This document shows positions 44,152 to 51,707 of a stretch of 64,000 bases of DNA, piece by piece. The translations under genes were made by a program, and so were the position numbers. The stretch covers positions 1 to 64,000 of the forward strand of contig JAFZDY010000052.1 of assembly GCA_017560945.1 (NCBI GenBank). The letters are read 5' to 3'. The notes beneath the pieces were generated by a model that was given only the letters and a program-made list of their open reading frames with translations, was not told the origin of the DNA and made no database searches. The number at the start of each line of letters is the position of its first letter. Within the stretch, counting starts at the first letter, position 1. Source of the stretch: Bacteroidaceae bacterium (GTDB lineage: Bacteria; Bacteroidota; Bacteroidia; Bacteroidales; Bacteroidaceae).

Positions 44152-44433
44152 ATGGTAACTTTATTAATTATATACTATGCTATCGTTTGTTGCTTAATTA
44201 AGATATGGGAGTTATGGGTGATTGTTATTAAAATTTTGTATAAAATATTATCTAAATTGATGGGTAAGGAATTGACAATTTTCAGCCTTATAGTTGGAGT
44301 TATATATATATTAAATTTGATATTTCAGAGTGACATATTGAGAATAATTACCTATGTTATCGTTGCCATATTCGCAATAGTTATAATGGTATATTTGATT
44401 AGAATTATTTTAAAGATGTATATAAAATTCTAA
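44152..44433 (+). CDS. Small hydrophobic membrane protein, unknown
   Basis: 93 residues and very hydrophobic, with probably three membrane segments (LLIIYYAIVCCLIKIWELWV; TIFSLIVGVIYILNLIF; IITYVIVAIFAIVIMVYLI). No motif is recognised. It starts 18 bp after the leader repeat and ends 13 bp before an LEGAP-repeat gene. Strongly AT-rich compared with the bat genes, a sign of acquired DNA. It could be a membrane partner or immunity-type protein, but nothing in the sequence shows it. Confidence 0.65.
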   Translation: MVTLLIIYYAIVCCLIKIWELWVIVIKILYKILSKLMGKELTIFSLIVGVIYILNLIFQSDILRIITYVIVAIFAIVIMVYLIRIILKMYIKF

Positions 44434-44446
44434 ATTAGAATAAATT

Positions 44447-45004
44447 ATGGATTATTTTAGAGAAGATGGGAATACCTTAAACAAAGTAGCTGACGCATTG
44501 AATAAAAGAGCTGATGTTGCACATGCTGTAGAGCTAAGAAAAATTGTAAAAGAACAAGATATACGTGAACAAAATAAACTTATCAATGAGTTTAGAGAAT
44601 GGTTAACTAGTGAATATAAAATTTCAGGGACTAGTTATATTAGTATAGAAGATCAACGTTACATTATTGATATAGAAGGAAATGTGTCTATAAAAAATAA
44701 AAATTCACGACGTTTGTTCAAAGATGTAAATGCGGAATTTAGAAAGGTGTCTGGAAATTTTGACATATCAAAATGTAAAATTGAAGATTTATATGGATGT
44801 CCAAAAGAAGTTGGTGGAGATTTTACATGTCAAGGTTGTAAGTCATTGAGGTCAACAAAAGGTTTTCCTAAAAAAGTTTCGGGAAAATATACGTTTACGG
44901 ATTGTCCTAATCTTAAAGACTATACGGATGCACCTTGTGGAAATTTGATAGAAATTTGTAATACAGCTTTACAAAAGTTTAAAAATTGGAAATCACGTGT
45001 ATAA
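44447..45004 (+). CDS. LEGAP-repeat (leucine-rich-like) protein, unknown
   Basis: 185 residues. The N-terminus is helical and charged (ADALNKRADVAHAVELRKIV). After residue ~90 it has short repeats of the form 'V-x-G-[ND]-F-x-[IC]-x-x-C...L-x-x-x-x-G-x-P': VSGNFDISKCKIEDLYGCPK, VGGDFTCQGCKSLRSTKGFP, VSGKYTFTDCPNLKDYTDAP. Such repeats form leucine-rich-repeat-like solenoids in many phage and Bacteroidetes proteins of unknown role. It is paralogous to the gene at 46016. AT-rich. No signal peptide. Confidence 0.75.
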   Translation: MDYFREDGNTLNKVADALNKRADVAHAVELRKIVKEQDIREQNKLINEFREWLTSEYKISGTSYISIEDQRYIIDIEGNVSIKNKNSRRLFKDVNAEFRKVSGNFDISKCKIEDLYGCPKEVGGDFTCQGCKSLRSTKGFPKKVSGKYTFTDCPNLKDYTDAPCGNLIEICNTALQKFKNWKSRV

Positions 45005-45067
45005 TTTTTTGGTAATTTAGGAATTAAAAAAGTATTGTTGCGAGAATTGATAGAACTAAATATGGTG

Positions 45068-45170
45068 AATTCATCCTATCTTCGTCAAGAGAAAAAATAC
45101 CTCAAAAAGAGCATTGTATTGAAAAAATATCAATCTTTGTGATGTCCGAGGGGAGAATTCCTCGGGTGAT
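45068..45170 (+). repeat. Duplicated promoter/leader, copy 2
   Basis: 103 bp repeating 44031-44133 with about a dozen changes. The -7 is AATCTTTG (one change from copy 1). The hairpin is CCGAGG / CCTCGG (45146-45164 region), improved by compensatory change relative to copy 1. It lies 26 bp before the metallopeptidase gene. Confidence 0.85.
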
Positions 45171-45196
45171 TAAAAATAATCTAAGCCATTACTAAT

Positions 45197-45982
45197 ATGC
45201 AAATAATTAATCTTTGTAAAGAAGAACAACAGATTAGAGACTTTGATATCAGTCGCTATTCCTTAAAATTAATAAATAGAGTGTTGTGGGGGGATTCAGT
45301 TCTTTCATTGTCTTATTACTACAAACATTGGAAAAATATTTCTCTTGATGAAGAAAATAGCATTGTAAAATTCAATGGTGGAGTGGGTGAAAATACTCTC
45401 TATAGAACACTAAATCAAATTCCCATCTATTTCGTGACAATAGATCAATGCAATAAGTCTTTTAGTGTAGATTTCTTTGGACGAAGAGAATGTGTATGTG
45501 TACCTGAAGATAAATGTGTATGTGTACCTGAAGATAATATTGGTATTATATACGATTTGTTAGGTGTGTATATTAGTGCAAAAAATACTCTAATAAATTC
45601 CTCAACTCTAATTTGTAATTCAAAACCTATTATTTATATTTGGGTAGATAAGATATGGGAAATATGTAATAGGAATTGGCATAATTATCAATTGTTATTA
45701 TCCAAAGTCATATTACATGAACTAATGCATGGTATGATGGATGTAACATTGTTAGGATATAATTATTTTAAATCAAAACCTGAAGAAGAGAGTTTGGCTA
45801 ATGCAATTCCTTTACTTCTCTTAAAAGAATATGTCAATCCAACAGATTGGGAGTTCTTAGCTGAATTTGTAAAGAATCAGCCAAGTCCTTATAGTAAGGG
45901 ATGGGTATATGCCAATAGAGGAATTGAAGAAGTTAGTAAAGCCCTTCACGAATATATGCGTAGAAAAAGAAACTTGAAGTAA
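45197..45982 (+). CDS. HExxH zinc metallopeptidase-like protein, unknown
   Basis: 261 residues, no signal peptide or membrane segment. The zinc motif His174-Glu175-Leu-Met-His178 lies in VILHELMHGMMDVTLLG, and KPEEESLANAIP 18-24 residues later supplies Glu197/198 as a likely third ligand, a gluzincin-like arrangement. Residues ~97-112 hold a perfect tandem duplication CVCVPEDK CVCVPEDN, encoded by a 24-bp direct repeat near 45490-45537. The rest shows no family resemblance I recognise. It is preceded by leader copy 2 and followed 33 bp later by an LEGAP-repeat gene, the same order (unknown protein then LEGAP protein) as in the first unit. Possible toxin or effector, by inference only. Confidence 0.7.
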   Translation: MQIINLCKEEQQIRDFDISRYSLKLINRVLWGDSVLSLSYYYKHWKNISLDEENSIVKFNGGVGENTLYRTLNQIPIYFVTIDQCNKSFSVDFFGRRECVCVPEDKCVCVPEDNIGIIYDLLGVYISAKNTLINSSTLICNSKPIIYIWVDKIWEICNRNWHNYQLLLSKVILHELMHGMMDVTLLGYNYFKSKPEEESLANAIPLLLLKEYVNPTDWEFLAEFVKNQPSPYSKGWVYANRGIEEVSKALHEYMRRKRNLK

Positions 45983-46015
45983 TAAGTAAAGTCTAATTTT
46001 AAAATAGAATATTTT

Positions 46016-46546
46016 ATGAGTATATTTGATACCTTAGATGATGAAGGAAATGTAACGACAGATTCATCTGAACTTATCAAGCAAGAGATAATTGATTGGA
46101 TTAAAAAATACTGTGGGGGAGCTGAACATAATTACAACAAGATTAAAATCGATTATAAAGATGGGAAATATATAGTTAATTGGGCAGAAGACGTAATAGT
46201 ATCATCTGATGCACCATCTCTAAATAACGGTCTATTCGTTTGGGGAAAAATTGTAGGAATCTTTGATTGTTCTGAATGTAATAAATTAAAATCTCTTGAA
46301 GGTGCTCCTACAGAAGTACTAGACTTTGATTGTTCTATATGTGAAAACCTTACATCTCTTGAAGGTGCTCCTCAAAAGGTTTATGGAAATTTCTATTGCG
46401 TCGATTGTATGAACTTGGAATCTCTCAAAGGTGCTCCAGAAGAAGTTGGAGGAATTTTTGATTGTTCAGGTTGTTTCAAATTGACTTCTCCTAAGGGGGG
46501 GGCTAAGAAGTATAGAGAATTAAGAATACCAAAACATTTGCGTTAG
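46016..46546 (+). CDS. LEGAP-repeat (leucine-rich-like) protein, unknown
   Basis: 176 residues. The N-terminus is acidic and helical (SELIKQEIIDWIKKYCGG). Four repeats of ~22 residues follow: VGIFDCSECNKLKSLEGAP, VLDFDCSICENLTSLEGAP, VYGNFYCVDCMNLESLKGAP, VGGIFDCSGCFKLTSPKGG. Each has a Cys pair and a Leu-x-x-Leu-x-Gly-x-Pro turn. The last repeat breaks at a run of eight G (46495-46502), after which the tail is short and basic (AKKYRELRIPKHLR). Slippage there would change the C-terminus. Paralogue of the gene at 44447. Confidence 0.75.
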   Translation: MSIFDTLDDEGNVTTDSSELIKQEIIDWIKKYCGGAEHNYNKIKIDYKDGKYIVNWAEDVIVSSDAPSLNNGLFVWGKIVGIFDCSECNKLKSLEGAPTEVLDFDCSICENLTSLEGAPQKVYGNFYCVDCMNLESLKGAPEEVGGIFDCSGCFKLTSPKGGAKKYRELRIPKHLR

Positions 46547-46888
46547 AATATTACGGATAAACTTATTGAATGTTTAGAACTCAATAAGAATATAGTTTAC
46601 GTTGTATATATAGATGTCCCAACCCAAAAACTTAACTGAAAAGGTTGACAACACATTTTTCTATCCTAATATGGTTTATCTCTCTAATGAGATGTTTACG
46701 CAGGATTTTCGGCTTTCCTGTTAAGCGTGGCAAAGAAAATCCAAAATAAATAGGGGAGAGGGATATGCTTTTTAATAGGAATAGCATATCTCACTATGTC
46801 GTATTTTATATATGAATGGTAATATTTGTAAATGGTTATTCTATAATGCTTTACGCTTCGTTGTTAAAGCTTATTATAGTCTGGGTTC

Positions 46889-46954
46889 TAAGCCTATATA
46901 GTTTGATGGACAAACCTATATACTTTGATGAACAAACCTCTGTAGTTTGTTTAC
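46889..46954. repeat. Tandem 22-bp palindromic array (array D, same unit as array C)
   Basis: Units start at 46889, 46911 and 46933, exactly 22 bp apart. The unit is CAAACCTATATAGTTTG with minor changes, identical in core and period to the array at 22017. Confidence 0.85.
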
Positions 46955-47050
46955 GTATATATATAATAAGGTAAGTCGTACCTATAACGTAAGAAAATGA
47001 ACCATAGATATTGGGAATTACCTTTGCATAATAATTAGACGTGTTGTTGA

Positions 47051-47116
47051 AGATAGCTTAAATGGCCATAGAAATTATAAGATAAATGGCAAAGTATCTT
47101 AAGATGAAGTGACGAT
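47051..47116. repeat. Tandem 22-bp array (array E2, same unit as E1)
   Basis: Three 22-bp units start at 47051, 47073 and 47095. The 24-bp segment 47074-47097 is identical to 22179-22202; the following AAGATGA is also shared. Confidence 0.8.
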
Positions 47117-47333
47117 GGACTTGTTATCTTTATCGCTGTATATCCTAAAGATTTTTATTGTTTAATAGTATATTCATAATTGCGATTATGTTTAATAGAT
47201 AACGTAAAAGTCAAAAAATGCCTTATTTTTATTCTCCCCCTCTGTTTATTATACCCTCTATAATATTTTAGAGGAATATATAAATAATATTGTTGTGCAG
47301 GATTTTGTATATGTAATCAGTAAAAATAAAAAA

Positions 47334-47410
47334 TTAGGCGCGAATTGTGCAGGCATGTACGGATAAAGTTTTGAATGTAAATCCGTGAAATCTGCGTAAT
47401 TCGCGCCTAA
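47334..47410. repeat. Dispersed long-armed inverted repeat, copy 2
   Basis: Perfect 13-bp arms TTAGGCGCGAATT (47334-47346) and AATTCGCGCCTAA (47398-47410). Inside are ACGGAT and ATCCGT. It lies just past the stop of the minus-strand TPR gene and may end its transcript. Confidence 0.8.
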
Positions 47411-47450
47411 ATAGTTTTTTGTCTAAAAAATGTCTATAAAAACAAGTTTT

Positions 47451-48719
47451 TTAGCTATTCATAATCTTTTCAATCTCTTCGAGCTCTTTACCCATGTTCA
47501 ACATGTAGTAAATGCTATAGAGACCATTGAGCCACATTTGTTGTTGATCGGGCTTCAACTCACGTACTTTCTGGTAGTGAGGCATTGCTTCGCGGTAGTA
47601 ACCCTTCACAACTTCCATGTCTTGCTTGTACTTCTTTGAACGTACATCGGTAGAAGCTTGATCCTGATAGTCGCGTGCCAATGTGCAGTAGACCAATCCG
47701 AGGTTTGAATGAGCTTCAGCATAGTCGGGTCTTGCTTCGATTGCAGCCTTGTAAGCAGCGATAGCATCGTCGTATCTCTTCAAGTTCTGGCAGAGGTAAC
47801 CTTTTACGTATTGCATGAAAGAGTCGCTGGGATCCTTTGTAACCATGTCGTTGGCGAATTGCAAGGCTTCGTCGAACTTGCCTGTAGTGTTGTAGTAATC
47901 CAACAAGTTTGATACGAAATAGTCGCTATCGGGGAATTTCTTCACACCTTCCTGAAGTTCGGCAATCCACTTAGCTGTATCGCCCATTTCGCGGTATGCA
48001 GAAGCGGTAAACTCGTAACCATAGTTGCTATACTTGGGTTGTTCCTTTACTACGGGAGTGAACTTCATTACGCTTTCGTAATCCTTCAATTGCATTGAAG
48101 CCAAGCTTGCGTAGTATGCAATCTGACCGATGAGTGTATCGTTTACTATGGCTGAATCCTTAGCAATCATGGGGTTTTGAGCTGACTCGATGTAGAGTGA
48201 GAAGTACTTGAGGGCCTTTTCGTTGTCCTTGTCGTCGTTGTAATACTTCACACCACCATTGATGAGCCATCCGCGGTTGCCCAACAAGAATGTCTTGTTA
48301 GGTGCATTGTACTTTACCTTCACGGGGCGACCCTTCTTATCTACGGCTACCTTCTCTACTTCGTCGCATTTGAAGTAGTTGGTATAGACATTGTACAAGC
48401 TGTTGTACATCTTGTCATAGTCGGGAGTCTGTTGTCTGTAAAGCTTGACTTGTTCATTTTCGAAATGCATCTTTTGGATGGTACCAGCGACATTCCAAAC
48501 GTCGGGTTGTGCAGTTATTTCGGGATACTTCATAGCTCCGTCAATCAACTTTTGTGCTTGATTTAGGTCACCACCCGGGGTTTCTGCTAATTTTTGGGCT
48601 TCCTTTACAGCCTTTTCTGCTTGTTTCAATTCTTTTGCATAGGCCTTAGGATCGGCTTGTGCAAAAACAACAACGCATGAAAGCATCAGCATTGAGATTG
48701 AAAATAATACTTTTTTCAT
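47451..48719 (-). CDS. Secreted or periplasmic tetratricopeptide-repeat protein
   Basis: 422 residues. Signal peptide (LMLSCVVVFAQADPKAYA). TPR motifs are clearest in the second half: 'YDDAIAAYKAAIEARPDYAE AHSNLGLVY', 'FDEALQFANDMVTKDPSDSF', YYREAMPHYQKVRELKPDQ. The N-terminal part has a helical lead (AKELKQAEKAVKEAQKLAET). Proteins of this sort are common in Bacteroidetes envelopes and act as scaffolds; the partner is unknown. It lies 46 bp downstream of gyrA on the same strand and may be co-transcribed. Confidence 0.85.
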   Translation of the reverse strand: MKKVLFSISMLMLSCVVVFAQADPKAYAKELKQAEKAVKEAQKLAETPGGDLNQAQKLIDGAMKYPEITAQPDVWNVAGTIQKMHFENEQVKLYRQQTPDYDKMYNSLYNVYTNYFKCDEVEKVAVDKKGRPVKVKYNAPNKTFLLGNRGWLINGGVKYYNDDKDNEKALKYFSLYIESAQNPMIAKDSAIVNDTLIGQIAYYASLASMQLKDYESVMKFTPVVKEQPKYSNYGYEFTASAYREMGDTAKWIAELQEGVKKFPDSDYFVSNLLDYYNTTGKFDEALQFANDMVTKDPSDSFMQYVKGYLCQNLKRYDDAIAAYKAAIEARPDYAEAHSNLGLVYCTLARDYQDQASTDVRSKKYKQDMEVVKGYYREAMPHYQKVRELKPDQQQMWLNGLYSIYYMLNMGKELEEIEKIMNS

Positions 48720-48765
48720 AATCTGTTGCGTTTTAAATTTAATACGTTTGATTTATTATTTTTGT

Positions 48766-51300
48766 TCAATTATTGTTTTCATTTGTGAGGTTTTCCTCGT
48801 TTTGAGTTGATTCGGGTGAATCGATGATTTCCTCCTCCTCTGCCTCGGTGGCTACTTTGCAGACACTACCAATCTGGTCGTTGCGCTTCTCGAGGTTGAT
48901 AAGGCGTACTCCCTGAGTAGCACGTCCCATCACGCGTACGTCGGCGACTTTCAGGCGTAGGGTGATACCTGACTTGTTGATGATCATAAGGTCATTTTCG
49001 TCGGTAACGGTCTTGATTGCCACCAACTTACCAGTCTTCTCTGTAATCTTCAATGTGCTTACGCCCTTGGCACCACGGTTGGTCTTGCGGTAGTCTTCGA
49101 TGTCGCTTCGTTTTCCGTATCCTTGTTCAGAAACTACCATGATAGTCTCTTTCTCAGGATCCTTCACACAAATCATACCGATTACTTCGTCCTGTCCATC
49201 TTCGTCGAGTGTCATTCCTCGTACACCAGTAGATACACGTCCCATGGGGCGTACGGCGGTTTCGTTGAAGCGGATGGCACGTCCGTTGCGGTTGGCCATG
49301 ATGATTTCGTTAGAGCCATTGGTCATGCGTACTTCTATCACGCGGTCGTCTTCGCGGATGAGGATGGCGTTCACACCATTTGCACGCGGGCGGCTATATT
49401 GCTCGAGGCTTGTCTTCTTGATGATACCATTCTTAGTACAGAATACGAGGTAATGGCTGTTCACAAACTCCTTGTCATTGAAGTTCTTCACGCGTACGAA
49501 TGCGTTCACGGCATCGTCGGAGTCGATGTTGAGCATATTTTGAATGGCGCGTCCCTTTGAGTTCTTGGCACCTTCGGGGATTTCGTACACTTTCAACCAA
49601 TAGCAGCGTCCCTTTTGGGTGAAGAAGAGCATGGTATTGTGCATGGTGGCTGGATAGATGTACTCTACGAAGTCTTCGTCACGTGTCTGAGTACCCTTTG
49701 ACCCTACTCCACCACGGTTTTGAGCACGGAATTCGCTCAGCGGTGTGCGCTTGATGTATCCCATGTGGCTGATGGTGATAATCATTTCGTCATCGGCATA
49801 GAAGTCTTCGGGGTTGAATTCCTCTGAAGAGTATACGATTTCCGAGCGGCGCTCGTCACCATATTTCTCCTTGATTTCGATGAGTTCGTCCTTCATTACC
49901 TTACGGCAGAGTTCGTCGTTCGCCAACACTTCTTCGTAGTAGGCAATTTGCTTCATTACCTCTTCGTATTCGGCGTGCAACTGGTCTTGCATGAGGCCTG
50001 TCAATTGGCGCAGACGCATTTCTACGATGGCACGGCTCTGTATTTCGCTCAAGTTGAAGCGCTCCATCAAGCCTGTGATAGCCTCGGCAGGTGTCTTGGC
50101 GGCGCGAATGATAGCGATTACTTCATTGATGTTGTCACTTGCAATGATGAGACCTTCCAAAATGTGTGCGCGCTCCTTGGCCTTGCGGAGGTCGAATTGT
50201 GTGCGACGCAATACCACTTCGTGACGATGCTCTACGAAGTAGCGGATGAGGTCCTTCAGGTTCAGTGTCTTAGGACGTTGTTGTCCTGTATTTCCTACCA
50301 ACGCTACGTTGTTTACACCGAAACTGCTCTGCAAAGCGGTCATCTTGAAGAGTTTGTTCAATACCACACTGGCGTTAGCATCGCGTTTGATGTCGATGAC
50401 GATGCGCATACCTTCGCGGTCACTCTCGTCATTGGCGTTGCTGATGCCCTCGATCTTCTTTTCATTTACGAGGTCGGCAATGCTCTTGATGAGTTCGGCC
50501 TTGTTTACGTTGTAAGGTATCTCAGTTACCACAATCTTGTCGTGGTTTTGTCCTGTCTCAATCTCGGCTTTAGCGCGCATTACTACGCGTCCACGTCCTG
50601 TCTCGTATGCTTCGCGTACGCCGGCCATACCATATATATATCCTCCTGTGGGGAAGTCGGGAGCCTTGACGTACTGCATCAATTCGTCGATGGTGATGTC
50701 GTTGTTGTCGATATAGGCTACACAGGCGTCAATCACCTCGCTCAAGTTGTGAGGTGGCATGTTGGTAGCCATACCTACGGCAATACCTGATGCACCGTTT
50801 ACCAACAAGTTGGGGATGCGTGTGGGCATTACTGTGGGTTCTTGCAACGAGTCGTCGAAGTTGTTGGTGAAGTCAACGGTCTCTTTGTAGAGGTCCTGCA
50901 TCATGTCTTCGCCTATCTTTTGGAGACGTGCTTCGGTGTAACGCATAGCAGCGGCAGAGTCACCATCTACCGAACCAAAGTTACCCTGTCCGTCGACGAG
51001 CGGATATCTCATTGCCCAATCCTGTGCCATACGCACCAGGGCACCATATACTGATGAGTCGCCGTGGGGGTGGTACTTACCGAGTACATCACCGACGGTA
51101 CGAGCCGATTTCTTGTAGGGTTTGTCCGAAGTATTGCCCAATTCCATCATACCATAGAGGATACGACGATGTACGGGCTTCAATCCGTCTCTTACATCAG
51201 GGAGAGCACGTGCTACGATTACTGACATGGAGTAGTCGATGTACGACGACTTCATCTCTTCCTCGATGTTAATCTTTATAATTCTATCTTGTTCAAGCAT
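48766..51300 (-). CDS. gyrA: DNA gyrase subunit A
   Basis: 844 residues. Breakage-reunion domain with catalytic Tyr121 ([19 protein letters not shown]), and a C-terminal beta-pinwheel with the GyrA box in [14 protein letters not shown]. The quinolone region reads [17 protein letters not shown]: Ser82 (E. coli Ser83) is wild type, while residue 86 (E. coli Asp87) is Gly. The tail is acidic ([20 protein letters not shown]). Together with GyrB (not in the window) it introduces negative supercoils. It is divergent from clpC across a 407-bp gap. Confidence 0.97.
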   Translation of the reverse strand: MLEQDRIIKINIEEEMKSSYIDYSMSVIVARALPDVRDGLKPVHRRILYGMMELGNTSDKPYKKSARTVGDVLGKYHPHGDSSVYGALVRMAQDWAMRYPLVDGQGNFGSVDGDSAAAMRYTEARLQKIGEDMMQDLYKETVDFTNNFDDSLQEPTVMPTRIPNLLVNGASGIAVGMATNMPPHNLSEVIDACVAYIDNNDITIDELMQYVKAPDFPTGGYIYGMAGVREAYETGRGRVVMRAKAEIETGQNHDKIVVTEIPYNVNKAELIKSIADLVNEKKIEGISNANDESDREGMRIVIDIKRDANASVVLNKLFKMTALQSSFGVNNVALVGNTGQQRPKTLNLKDLIRYFVEHRHEVVLRRTQFDLRKAKERAHILEGLIIASDNINEVIAIIRAAKTPAEAITGLMERFNLSEIQSRAIVEMRLRQLTGLMQDQLHAEYEEVMKQIAYYEEVLANDELCRKVMKDELIEIKEKYGDERRSEIVYSSEEFNPEDFYADDEMIITISHMGYIKRTPLSEFRAQNRGGVGSKGTQTRDEDFVEYIYPATMHNTMLFFTQKGRCYWLKVYEIPEGAKNSKGRAIQNMLNIDSDDAVNAFVRVKNFNDKEFVNSHYLVFCTKNGIIKKTSLEQYSRPRANGVNAILIREDDRVIEVRMTNGSNEIIMANRNGRAIRFNETAVRPMGRVSTGVRGMTLDEDGQDEVIGMICVKDPEKETIMVVSEQGYGKRSDIEDYRKTNRGAKGVSTLKITEKTGKLVAIKTVTDENDLMIINKSGITLRLKVADVRVMGRATQGVRLINLEKRNDQIGSVCKVATEAEEEEIIDSPESTQNEENLTNENNN

Positions 51301-51517
51301 TTAGTGTAAATATTTTTATTCTATTCTCTCTTGATTCTCAAAAACAATGCTAAATTACTACAATTTTGGCACATGGGAAAGTTTTTTAATAAAAAAAACT
51401 CTTTTTTAGCCATATTTTATTGAAGTGCCATCGGGTGTTGTCTGCGGATGGCAAATAACGGTACGAAAACATCAGTAAAATGGGCGATTTTGCTTGGATT
51501 ATCTAAACTTTTTTTCT

Positions 51518-51560
51518 CCCCTACCTGAGAAAAAATTTCCCCTCGTTGGAGAAAAAATAT
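51518..51560. repeat. Two-unit tandem ~21-bp repeat between gyrA and clpC
   Basis: CCCCTACCTGAGAAAAAAT (from 51518) and CCCCTCGTTGGAGAAAAAAT (from 51539) are 21 bp apart. A preceding TTTTTTTCTCC is complementary to GGAGAAAAAA. It sits ~100 bp upstream of the clpC -7 element. The remaining part of the 51301-51707 gap is AT-rich with nothing else recognised. Confidence 0.6.
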
Positions 51561-51658
51561 GGGCAAGAAAATAATCTTTTTATCCATTCATTAGGACTTT
51601 GGCACACTGTTTGCAGATAATTAAGGAAAAGTCGGGTGACGAACCTCATTTTTATGTG

Positions 51659-51666
51659 TATATTTG
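51659..51666 (+). promoter_or_regulatory. -7 element for clpC
   Basis: TATATTTG, 42 bp before the clpC start. It lies inside the open frame upstream of the chosen start, which supports the shorter protein. Confidence 0.55.
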
Positions 51667-51707
51667 CAACCCGAATACAAGTCAAAGAGAATAGGAAAAA
51701 GAGATAT

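Larger units (their letters stand above)
46547..47450. other. 0.9-kb gene-free interval between converging units
   Basis: No credible frame. It holds GATATGCT/AGCATATC (46762-46790), a compound inverted repeat CTATAAT-GCTTTA ... TAAAGC-ATTATAG (46841-46879), arrays D and E2, and an inverted repeat of the dispersed family (47334-47410). Because the flanking genes converge here, these elements are not promoters of either neighbour. Confidence 0.7.
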
